A program made the position numbers and the translations under genes. From NCBI GenBank assembly GCA_003116975.1, contig BGKB01000033.1, positions 310,001-374,000 of the forward strand: 64,000 nucleotides of DNA, in the 5' to 3' direction. A model generated the notes under the pieces. That model saw only the letters and a program-made list of their open reading frames with translations, had not been told where the DNA came from and did no database searches. Of this stretch, positions 10,026-18,429 are shown piece by piece. How positions within the stretch are numbered: the stretch's first letter is position 1; each line of letters opens with the position of its first letter. The stretch is from Aurantiochytrium sp. KH105. Its lineage: Eukaryota; Sar; Bigyra; Thraustochytrida; Thraustochytriidae.

Positions 10026-11528
10026 ATGCGCGATGACGAACCGGAAAAGCGCGGCGAGAGACGAGGCCTCCCGCGAAAGGCGGTGACGGCCTTGTTGTCG
10101 GTCGTACTCTGGGGAGCGATGACTCTAGAAATTGAGTTCGTGAGAGCGCCGCTTGGTAGCTCTATTCACGTTGGCGCGCCTGGAGTCCGTGACCAAGGAC
10201 CTATGGTAGCGAACCTTGAGGAGACCTCAACTATAAACTGCGACAATCCTCAGGGTCTGCTGCAGGAGGCAGAATGCGGACACGAGTTTCGAAAATATTA
10301 CAATATGACGCGCCACGATTTAGAAGGCATTAGAGTTGCGTTCTATGGCCACATTATTGGCAGTAGCGCTTTTGAATTTCAAAGGGTATCAGGATGTCCT
10401 ATCACATCTAAAAATGGGGCGCCGGCTTGCCTTCAAGACCCGTCATGTTCCATGTTCAAGATTGCCAAGGGAGGTGATTTGCGAGGTGCCGATGTGGTCA
10501 TGGTCGATCGTATCGACGCAGAGCGTCTCACGAAAACTCGGTCGTGGGACAGAGAGATTCCACGCATGTTCACGCGGACCGATCAGAAGACAGGAGAAGT
10601 CCTTCATCGACGTCGCTTCCGCGTCCTCTATGTCCGAGAGGCTAGCTTCGTTAGCATAGAGGCACAATCGGAGGTTGACTTTGTCATGGGAGTTCACTAT
10701 TGGCATGGCCTCCTTAATCCCAACTTTTTGATGCGTCCTTCGACTTTTGCGCGTCGTAACGCCAAGGTTGCAGACGCCGTGGCTTCCAAGGGAAGGCCCA
10801 AGTTTGCTGTCTCTGTTGCCAGCAACTGCGAGCCCACACACAGCCGCCGTGGTGTCTACATTGATGATCTTGCGAAAGCACTCGGAAGTCGTGGAAACGT
10901 GGATCGCTATGGGTCGTGCCATGGTGCACTCGCTGCGCCGCCCAAGCCACTTTCCAAAATGGCTCCGATTGCTGCGGAATACAAATTCTACCTCGCTTTC
11001 GAGAACACAATCATGGATGGCTATGTGACGGAAAAGCTGCTTCAGAGTCTAACATTTGGTCCCGTCCCGGTTTACATGGGCGCCGCCGACATTTTCAACA
11101 TCACACGCACGCCTTCGTTCATTAACGTGCAAGACTTTGGATCCCCCGCTGAGCTCGCGGACTACCTCATTTATCTTGCCAACAATCAGACTGCCTACGA
11201 AGAATATCACTCTTGGCGTCACGTGCCTCTCGCAGAAGCACTTTCAGAGGATTACCTGCAAAGGGTTTCGCGACATGTCCCGAGCCTAGCCGCATACGCT
11301 GAGATTCGCAAAGCCTACGAAGAGGTCGCTCCCCAGCGCAAGGTGAATCCTCTGCGCGTGGCGAATTGTTGCACTCTATGTAACCCGAGACTTCTCGACG
11401 ACCTGACTCTCGCATCGTCGATCTCGCGCCGCTTCATTGCCGAGCGGCCTTGGTCTGCGTCTCGGATCCGCGCCGAGCTTTACCGCGCGTCAGCCTCGAA
11501 ACGACGAACGAAGAATGCATTGTCCTAG
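10026..11528 (+). CDS. GT10 family fucosyltransferase (alpha-1,3/1,4 type)
   Basis: 500 residues from ATG at 10026. A basic start and one hydrophobic span (about 19-38) give a type II Golgi topology. The catalytic C-terminal domain carries the GT10 signature: YKFYLAFENTIMDGYVTEK, then LTFGPVPVYMGAADI, the GDP-fucose-binding part of alpha-1,3-fucosyltransferases. Upstream, VSNCEP-like (VASNCEPTHSRRGVYIDDL) and YGSCHG match the usual Asn-Cys and Gly-X-Cys segments of the family. The expected role is transfer of fucose from GDP-fucose to N-glycan or surface glycan acceptors; the acceptor cannot be read from sequence. The neighbouring divergent gene is another type II glycosyltransferase. No intron needed. 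Confidence 0.93.
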   Translation: MRDDEPEKRGERRGLPRKAVTALLSVVLWGAMTLEIEFVRAPLGSSIHVGAPGVRDQGPMVANLEETSTINCDNPQGLLQEAECGHEFRKYYNMTRHDLEGIRVAFYGHIIGSSAFEFQRVSGCPITSKNGAPACLQDPSCSMFKIAKGGDLRGADVVMVDRIDAERLTKTRSWDREIPRMFTRTDQKTGEVLHRRRFRVLYVREASFVSIEAQSEVDFVMGVHYWHGLLNPNFLMRPSTFARRNAKVADAVASKGRPKFAVSVASNCEPTHSRRGVYIDDLAKALGSRGNVDRYGSCHGALAAPPKPLSKMAPIAAEYKFYLAFENTIMDGYVTEKLLQSLTFGPVPVYMGAADIFNITRTPSFINVQDFGSPAELADYLIYLANNQTAYEEYHSWRHVPLAEALSEDYLQRVSRHVPSLAAYAEIRKAYEEVAPQRKVNPLRVANCCTLCNPRLLDDLTLASSISRRFIAERPWSASRIRAELYRASASKRRTKNALS

Positions 11529-11800
11529 ATAGATCAATGAATAACGAAAAACTGCTCGAGTAATCCCATGTTCTTCACTGTCGCATGCACGCGCGCCTGC
11601 GCTTGGGCTTCCGCTTGCGCGCAGGCTAGCTGGCTAGATGTACGGGATTGCCTGCTGCGGGACCCGCGACGAGTTTCCTCACATGAAAATGCGAAAATGT
11701 CGCGTAAAAATCGCGTAAAAACCAAAATGGCGGGGGTCTCCGCGTACCCCTATCTCTGCATCCAAACGCAAATCGCGGAGAACCCTGCGCGGCGTTCGCA

Positions 11801-11832
<32 letters not shown>

Positions 11833-12059
11833 GGCGGCAGGCCTGCGCTGGCGCCGACAGGCGGGCAGGTGGACGGTCTGGCTGCCTGGCTGCCTGGCTG
11901 CGAGGCCGCGGCCCCGGTCGAAGAGCGAGCGCCAACGCCGCGACCAGCGAGCGCCTCGCAGGTCGCATTTACTTTGTTGTTCCAGGGTCAAGGCGCGCGC
12001 GCGGAGGGCGGCGGGCGAGGTAGCGTCGAGGCGAGGGCAGCAAAAGCAGAGCAGAGAGG
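11529..12059. other. intergenic region with GCGT tandem repeat
   Basis: Contains a (GCGT)n run at about 11801-11830 and GC-rich sequence before the bestrophin-like start. No gene seen; the promoter of the downstream gene is expected here. Confidence 0.6.
11801..11830. repeat. (GCGT)n microsatellite
   Basis: About seven uninterrupted GCGT units upstream of the bestrophin-like gene. Confidence 0.9.
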
Positions 12060-14419
12060 ATGATCGTCTACGATGCGAGAAAGCTTGGCGGATACGACAT
12101 CTTTTTGCATGCAAAGGGCAGCGCGCTCTACTCGGCCAAGACGCTTCCTATCGCATTTGCATCGGCATTGCTGGCCACTGTTTTTGCGTATGCGCCAGTT
12201 TTGCGCACATGGACAGAAGCACACGTGCTACAGAGTACATCTTACTTTGGTGTAGGTTTTTCACTTTTGTATGAGTCTGCACCGCGATCGACAGAGAAAA
12301 CTAACCCAGACGAGTTGTGTCACCGCGACAACAGAGCATCAGCTTCATCGTAGGCTTCACAGTCGTGTACCGCTCGCAGATCGCCTATGAGCGATATGCT
12401 GCGGCGCAACTGGCTTACTTCAACATGGCGTCCAAAATGCACGACTTTATTTCTTTCACCAATGCATTTCTGCTGGACAATGACGAACGCACGCTCGTGA
12501 TTCGCGATACCCTCGTACGCTGGGCTCGTGCGTACCACGAATTGGCGCTTGATGAGTTTCAAGGAACCGAGTTCATTCCGCTCGATCGCGCCAATCTCAC
12601 CCCGGAAGAAATTGAGCTGCTGATGCGCGATCGCAAACGCCCGATTCAGGTTTCGTCGTGGATGCACCGGCTCATCATGGAGAATCGCAAGTGTTTCAAA
12701 GCAGGCGATGCAATTCTCAGTCGCGCATTTCAGATTCAGACCAACGCCAACATGTACTTCAACAATGTGCGCCGCATTGCAGAGACCCCGTTTCCCTTTC
12801 CCTTTGTGCAGCTGACCAGCGTTATGATCCATATTTGGGCTATCCTCACGCCAATTGTCACTGCCGCATTCTTTCCGCAATCGTACATTCTGGCTGGTGC
12901 CATTGCTGGAGCGAGCACCTGGATTCTCTTTGGCGTGAACGAGACGGCCGCGCAGCTCGAGCTACCCTTTGAACCTTCCGCTAACAACCTTCCCGTCGTC
13001 TACTACACAGTCGCCTTTGATGACGACATGAGCGCCGTACAGTACATGCAAGTACCCGAGGTTTTTGAGTGTTGCCGGATGAACGACTTTACAACGCTCA
13101 AGGCAAAGTCAGCGCTCGCCGGCGATGCGACGCGCACGTCTGCGCCGGGGCCCGATCACGATGCTCACTTGCCTTCTCTTCACCACGAGCCTAATCGTGC
13201 AGCCAGTGACGTGGCGCCGGACTCCAACTCAATTATGAGTAAATTTCGGTACCGCAACAAGCTCGACGCCATTATGGAGCCTGAAAAAGAAGACCCTTCG
13301 TCGCCCCAGCTGCGTCCGCGGAGTCCGAACGCCAATGGTGGTCCGCTACGTACCGAGTCAGTCGGGAGTGATGGGATCAATGTTTCTCGGCAAGGCTCCG
13401 GGTCGAAGCTGTTCGACCTGTTCAGTCTTAACCGCGATGACATTCTGCGCGAGTCAGGCGGTGCGAAGACGGAAGAAAACGATGATCCGAGCGACAGTGA
13501 AACCGAAAGTGCAAATGGGGCAAAGAGCTCTGGTGGGTCTGTCAAAGACTATGAGAACCGGCAAAGAGCACTGAGCACAAATACTTCGCCCGGCGTGAAA
13601 AGGCTCAACGAGCTAAGCAAAGAATCAGCTGGAGATGGTGACACAAACACCTCGAGTGACGAGATTCGCCTCAACATTTCAAATAGCAAGGAAGCGAGCA
13701 AAGAAGGCACTGCATCCGAAGACAGTAATGACGTCATTCAGCTGCCTCGACGGAGCTCGCTTCCCAACTCGGGCCTGGCCCTCGACGACTCGGCCATCGA
13801 GACGCGGATTAGAAACAGGCACGACGAACCGGACAATTCCGTAGCACCTGGCGAGCGTCGACTCATTGAGAGCATGGACTCGCGGGCAGTCCTGTACCAT
13901 ACCGTTCATGGCGCAGAGGCCAAGCGCATGGCGCAAGATTTGCAAATCGAACGCGAGATTCAACGGCGTGCCGTTGCAAACCGCGCACTTGCACTGCAGA
14001 TACGGGTTGATCGGCAGCGGTATGATATGCGTCATCATCTCCGAGATGTGCCTTCATTGAATGCGGAAAATTACCATGCGGGCCACAATCACAACACGTT
14101 GGGATCGCGATCGCTCGACGAAATCTTTGAAAGTCGTGACTTCGTATCGGGCTCCATCAGTCGCTCCTCGGCGGGCCCTACAGAAACAGAGCCTCCTGCG
14201 CCGAACGATGATGCCTCGCTGCCAAGGCGCAACAGCAGTAGTCGTCCCAGTAGCCATCACACCGACCACGAGACCATTAGAAGCTATAATACCTTGCGAC
14301 GCAGGCTACTCGGCTCGTCCAGAAAGGTGGGTCGAAACGACGTGAACAACTGGCCTGGTTGGACCACGAAAAGCTTGGCGTGTTCGAGGACGCAGGGTTT
14401 CTTTAAAGTTTTCTATTAA
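12060..14419 (+). CDS. bestrophin-like anion channel with long cytosolic tail (2 exons)
   Basis: Exon 1 12060-12251, intron 12252-12334 (GTAGGT...AACAG, 83 bp), exon 2 12335-14419; both junctions are phase 0 and give 758 residues. The join makes SYFG-SISFIVGFTVVYRSQIAYERY, the bestrophin pattern in which a hydrophobic helix is followed by an Arg-X-X-X-Ala-Tyr-Glu-Arg segment. Exon 1 supplies the first membrane helix. Later, ASTWILFGVNETAAQLELPFE and ANNLPV match the G-X-X-X-A-X-X-X-E-X-PF...N-D/N-LP signature near the end of the channel domain (about residue 300). The remaining 450 residues are Ser, Asp, Glu and Arg rich with no recognised domain and are likely a disordered regulatory tail. 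Expected to be a chloride or bicarbonate channel; the membrane in which it sits is unknown. Reading exon 2 alone would lose the first helix. Confidence 0.88.
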
Positions 14420-14556
14420 CTCGTAGGTAGGTATAGTCAGACTCCCGACTGTTTTGCCCCCCCCAAAATGAAACCAGTTTTGTGTTCATCGACATTTCGA
14501 AAGCAAGTTATGGGGCCTTGACGCCGTCTTCTTGAAAGTTGCCTCCCTGTGTCGCA

Positions 14557-14587
<31 letters not shown>

Positions 14588-14973
14588 GCTGCGTGCGACT
14601 GAATGTTTACTTTAACGACAGACGTAGACTTCGTGTAAGTAACCTGCCTGATAAGTTAGCCAATGTTTCGGCCGTCTCGCACGCGATTCAATATGTCTAA
14701 TAGCGGGCACAACGTCAGAAAAGGCATTTTTGCATTCATTAGCGCCAATATCCGCCCGGGATCTCCGCGCATGGTTGTCGGATCGTACAGGGAAAGACCC
14801 ACAGACCCGCTCGATTGTGGCGTCGAAATGGTAGTGAACACCGCGCGCCACGAGCCTGGCGGCGAGTTCGAGGGGCTTCGCTTTGGGCGCTGCATCGTTG
14901 CACGTGCTGGTTGATCCACGCGTGTGCTTGGTTCGGGTTTCAAATTGAAAGTAAGAAACGTATCGTGATAGTA
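14420..14973. other. convergent intergenic region with CTG repeat
   Basis: 3' ends of the bestrophin-like gene and the DNA glycosylase gene. A CTG run (with one CTA) lies at about 14558-14592. No gene seen. Confidence 0.6.
14558..14592. repeat. CTG trinucleotide repeat
   Basis: About eleven CTG units with a single CTA interruption, in noncoding DNA between two convergent genes. Confidence 0.9.
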
Positions 14974-15825
14974 TCAATTTTGCTCAGGTTGGTCTTTCGC
15001 AAGACTTGTGCCGCCCTCGCCCCTGTACCTGAAACAATCGGGATGGTGATCGTTGAACATGCCAACGGCCTGCATGAATGCGTGGCAAATGGTCGGGCCA
15101 ACGAACTTGAAGCCTCGTTTCTTCAAGTCGTTGCTCATGCGTTTAGCCTCGGGAGTCACGGGTTGGTTGCGATCTGGGTTGGACAGCGGATCTTCCGGGG
15201 CAAAGGTCCACAAATACGCGCTCAACGACCCGTGCTCTTCGGTCACAAGCTGAGCTAGTCTGGCGTTACTCAAGACGCTTTCGAGCTTGCCCCGGTGGCG
15301 CACGACCCCTGGGTCCTTCATCATCTCCTCGACATCCGTGGCCCCAAGTTTGGCCACAACATCAATTTCGAAGTTCCGAAAATGCTTGCGATATCCCTCT
15401 CGCTTTTGCAAGATTGTATACCAGGAGAGACCAGCCTGTGCGCCTTCAAGCGAGAGCATCTCGAAGAGCTTGCGGTCGTCCTCGCGCACAGGCACGCCCC
15501 ACTCCTCGTCATGGTATCTTTGGTACAAGCTCGTGCCATTGCACCAGCCGCACCGCACCTTGCCGTCGTCCTCCAGACGCTCGTCTTTCCCCTCGGCCTT
15601 TCCCTTCTTCGTCCGGGCCGTCTTCGTCTCCGTCGTCTTGCTCTTTATCTTCTTCCGGGGCGGTCCTTCGTCCGCGGCGCGCGTCCCCTCGGCCTTGGCC
15701 TTGGGCTCGGCCTTGGCCTTGGGCTCGGCCTTGGTGGCCTTGGGCTTCTTCACGGACGACGAGCTCGCAGCCCTCACGGCTCCGCGTCGCGCGGCCGCCC
15801 GCGACGCCCGCGCCGCGGCCTGCAT
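14974..15825 (-). CDS. tag: DNA-3-methyladenine glycosylase I
   Basis: 283 residues from ATG at 15823-15825; the frame is open upstream but starts there with GTG, so this ATG is preferred. It excises 3-methyladenine from alkylated DNA in base-excision repair. The catalytic part starts near residue 90 and follows E. coli Tag closely: RCGWC (zinc Cys 92), YHDEEWGVPV (zinc His 105), LFEMLSLEGAQAGLSW with the key Glu at 127, GVVRHRGKLE, KKRGFKFVGPTICHAFMQA, and HHPDC giving the last zinc His and Cys. Bacterial Tag is about 187 residues; the extra 90 N-terminal residues are a Arg/Ala/Ser-rich start resembling a mitochondrial presequence followed by a Lys-rich linker. That suggests organelle or nuclear delivery but is inference. 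Divergent from the SpoU methyltransferase gene across a repetitive region. Confidence 0.92.
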   Translation of the reverse strand: MQAAARASRAAARRGAVRAASSSSVKKPKATKAEPKAKAEPKAKAEGTRAADEGPPRKKIKSKTTETKTARTKKGKAEGKDERLEDDGKVRCGWCNGTSLYQRYHDEEWGVPVREDDRKLFEMLSLEGAQAGLSWYTILQKREGYRKHFRNFEIDVVAKLGATDVEEMMKDPGVVRHRGKLESVLSNARLAQLVTEEHGSLSAYLWTFAPEDPLSNPDRNQPVTPEAKRMSNDLKKRGFKFVGPTICHAFMQAVGMFNDHHPDCFRYRGEGGTSLAKDQPEQN

Positions 15826-15841
15826 GTCCGCGCAGCGGGTC

Positions 15842-16127
15842 GCGGCCGGCGGGCGGCGTCTCTGCAGCAGCGCCGCGGCGGCGAGCGGGTCTGCTCCAGG
15901 CACGTTCGTATGCGCGGGCTCGGCGGGCCTAGCCACGCGCTCGATACGCGCCGCCGTTATACGCGTGCCTTGCCATGATGCCCTGCCAAGCTACGATGCC
16001 ATGGCGTGCCTTGCCTTGCCGCGGCCGGCGGGCGGCGCCTCTGCAGCAGCGCCGCGACGAGCGGGTCTGCTCCAGGCACGTTCGTATGCGCGGGCTCGGC
16101 GGGCCTAGCCACGCGCTTGATACACGG
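15842..16127. repeat. direct duplication of about 110 bp
   Basis: Bases 15842-15951 and 16021-16127 share a long near-identical block that includes GGTCTGCTCCAGGCACGTTC. They differ by a three-base indel and scattered substitutions. The duplication lies immediately upstream of the tag start codon. Confidence 0.85.
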
Positions 16128-16147
16128 CGCCATCATACGGCGCCACG

Positions 16148-16229
16148 CCATGCCTTGCCATGATGCCTTGCCATGATGCCTTGCCATGCCTTGCCATGAT
16201 GCCATGCCATGCCATGCCATCCCATGCCG
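16148..16229. repeat. CCATG/CCTTG tandem repeat
   Basis: Imperfect pentamer array of GCCTT, GCCAT and GATGC units. It lies in the divergent promoter region, 37 bp upstream of the SpoU ATG at 16266. Confidence 0.8.
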
Positions 16230-16265
16230 CGCCGCGAGCCCGGCGCAGACGCGCATCGCGGCACC

Positions 16266-17289
16266 ATGCGCGGCGCGCGGCGGCTGCACGCGGGCGCGCG
16301 CGGGGGCGGCCGGGCGCCGCGGCGGGGCGCGCGGGGCTGCGGCGGCGGGGATGCGCGCGGGCGCGGGGCGGCGCCCGAATGGGAGGTCCTGGGCGGCCGG
16401 CATGCGGTGGCGGCGGCGCTGTGGACGGCGGCGCGCGCNGGGCGCGCGGGGCTGCGGCGGCGGGGATGCGCGCGGGCGCGGGGCGGCGCCCGAATGGGAG
16501 GTCCTGGGCGGCCGGCATGCGGTGGCGGCGGCGCTGTGGACGGCGGCGCGCGCGCGGTACGGGCGGCTGCTGCTGCAGACGGGCGTGCACGAGCACTTCG
16601 GGGACAGGGACGTGGAGCGCATCCTGGCGCCCTTGCGGGCCCGCGGCGTCGCGCTGAACACGAGGCTCGTCTCGAGGGACAAGCTCGACGCCTTCAACCC
16701 GAACCACAGGGGCGTGGCGCTCGAGGTCTCCCCCATCGAGGCGCAGCAGACGACGGCGAGCGACGCATGCTGGGAAACCGGCACGGGGCGCACGGTGGTT
16801 TTGCTGGACCAGATCCAGGATCCGCAAAACCTAGGCGCCATGCTGCGCACGGCCTGGTTTCTTGGCGTCGACGACGTCGTCCTGAGCAGGAAGAACACCG
16901 CGCCGCTGAGCGAGACCGTGGCCCGCGTTTCTGCCGGCGCTTTGGACATGTTTTATGGAAAACAATCTCTTTGGGCAGTCAAGGGCCCATCGGCAGATTT
17001 CCTGCGCAGCTTGCACGAAGATCGGGGCTGGAGAACAATAGCAACCAAGGCCGGGGCCTCGGGTGCGTTGGAGGCTTCGAAATTACAAAGGGACGAGAAT
17101 GTCATTTTGGTCATGGGGAGCGAGGGTCCGGGATTGCGCCCAAAGGTTCTCGAGGCTTGCTCTGACTTTATGAGCATCCCTGGGCGCAAGGACGGTCTTG
17201 ACATCGAGAGCGGACAAATCGTCGATTCTCTCAATGTCTCGGTTGCTTTCGGCTTGCTTGCTTCCTCGCTAGTCCATCGTCGATCATGA
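16266..17289 (+). CDS. mitochondrial-type SpoU rRNA 2'-O-ribose methyltransferase (MRM1-like), 5' end disturbed by assembly
   Basis: The C-terminal domain has all three SpoU/TrmH motifs: LLDQIQDPQNLGAMLRTAWF (motif 1), ILVMGSEGPGLRP (motif 2) and DSLNVSVAFGLLASS (motif 3). An N-terminal substrate-binding domain starts PEWEVLGGRHAVAAALW. The expected role is ribose methylation of large-subunit rRNA in the mitochondrion, as for RlmB/MRM1. As assembled the frame is broken: 16325-16438 and 16440-16553 are identical 114-bp copies around the N at 16439. Removing 115 bp puts the ATG at 16266 in frame with the rest and gives about 302 residues starting MRGARRLHAGARGG, an Arg/Ala-rich presequence. The ATG at 16209 is in the same frame and is an alternative. 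Family certain; start inferred. Confidence 0.88.
16325..16553. repeat. exact 114-bp duplicate flanking a single N (assembly join)
   Basis: 16325-16438 and 16440-16553 are identical, separated by the N at 16439. The offset of 115 is not a multiple of three, so the join shifts the frame of the SpoU gene. Both copies encode the same EWEVLGGRHAV segment, in different frames. Confidence 0.93.
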
Positions 17290-17485
17290 GCAGATAGATC
17301 CATACGATCAAAACCCAAGGCTTGCTCTAGGCCAAGCCTATTGACCCCAGACCAATTAGGGTCTTCTACTTATTTGGCGCCTTCTTGGCTCGAAATTCGA
17401 GGTGAGGATAAAAAATATGCACCACGCAGGGAGCGAGTGGCATCTCCCACGCTTGTGGGAAGCTCGAGAGAACGAGAACGATCTT

Positions 17486-18196
17486 CTACAGCTCTGGGTC
17501 TCGCTGCGCTTCTGCGAAGGCCTGTGCACTGTCTGGATGTGATGAAAACGAGGCAGAGGAAGCCGCCTCTGCGCGCTCTTTGTACCCTTCACTAACCTCT
17601 TCAAGAGCACCTGTCATTGCTGAAAGATTATTTTCAATGCCTTGTGCCCATGCCTCAAGGCCCTGAAGATCTTCCATGGCGCGATTTAGTCCTTGGAAAG
17701 CGTCGAGCCAGCGAGTAGCTTGTCCTGCAAAAGCTTCTGCTTCTTGCGCGAGTTTTTGAGATTCCCGTTCGAGATCGTGCTGTGTCTTGTGCACGAGGAC
17801 CGCATCTCTGTTGACGGCCATGAGGGCCGTTGCATTGACTTTACGCCCAGCTTGAATCGCCGCTGCTTTGGCAACCTCTGTGCAAGTGTGGAGACCTTTT
17901 CGTTAGTCGAAATCGATTTTGACATACATTTGACGCCTCCTTGCCTGCCTGCTCGCTTGCCTCGCTCATTCTTTTGTATCTTGCACATCGAGGACTGGAT
18001 TGTCGAAGAGCGCACCGTTCGCACAAGTCCACGAAAGCTATCCTCTCTTGCTCTTGCTCTTGCTCTTGCTTGGGCTAAGCTGGGCTGCGCTGCGCTGGGC
18101 TCCGCTGCGCTGTGCTGCCTAATCTAGTTTCGACGTACCGATCTCGCGACGATTCTGAGTGCGGCGCTGCCGCTGCTCGCGCACAAGGTCCTGCAT
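17486..18196 (-). CDS. BLOC1S1: BLOC-1 subunit 1 (GCN5L1-like), 2 exons
   Basis: Exon 1 is 18139-18196 (ATG at 18194-18196), the intron 17878-18138 (GTACGT...CACAG, 261 bp), exon 2 17486-17877; the split codon is G-AG and the product is 149 residues. It begins MQDLVREQRQRRTQNRREIE, then VAKAAAIQAGRKVNATA, a long helical stretch with ERESQKLAQEAEAFAGQATRW, NRAMEDLQGLEAWAQGIENN and ALEEV. This follows BLOC1S1: a basic RRRE start, the QA..F..QT..W core, the LK.IGDVENWA..IE segment (here LQGLEAWAQGIE) and a final ALE.V. It belongs to the BLOC-1/BORC complexes that move and shape endosomes and lysosomes; a mitochondrial acetylation role has been described in animals. The C-terminal 25 residues are extra. 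Confidence 0.88.
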
Positions 18197-18429
18197 AGCT
18201 CCAAGTCACCGCTGCGGCGTCGGAGCGCTACTGACACCTGTTGCACCCGCGCCTAAGTCAACTCAACGTGCGCGAAGGCTCGTCGGTCTGCTGATCAAAG
18301 TTTGCTTGTTTTTGCTTTTTGCGAACAAGAGGACCAAGACTGAGCTGTCGAATCATATACTGAATGGCCGGCCAACCGCAAGTCTGAGCGCAAGCAAAAA
18401 GAGAGTTGTGATGGATGATATTTTTTTCT

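Larger units (their letters stand above)
15826..16265. promoter_or_regulatory. divergent repetitive region between tag and SpoU genes
   Basis: It holds a roughly 110-bp direct duplication (15842-15951 and 16021-16127) and a CCATG/CCTTG tandem run (about 16148-16229). Promoters of the two divergent genes should lie here. The duplicated block differs by a three-base indel and a few substitutions, so it is genuine rather than an assembly overlap. Confidence 0.6.

Noticed and set aside
15825-15936. N-terminal extension of the DNA glycosylase into the duplicated block
   Set aside because: Opens with GTG; the ATG at 15823-15825 gives a presequence-like start. An upstream exon cannot be excluded.
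17693-18127. Plus-strand frame of 144 codons over BLOC1S1
   Set aside because: Shadow of the minus-strand exon 2 and intron; the minus-strand spliced protein matches a known family.
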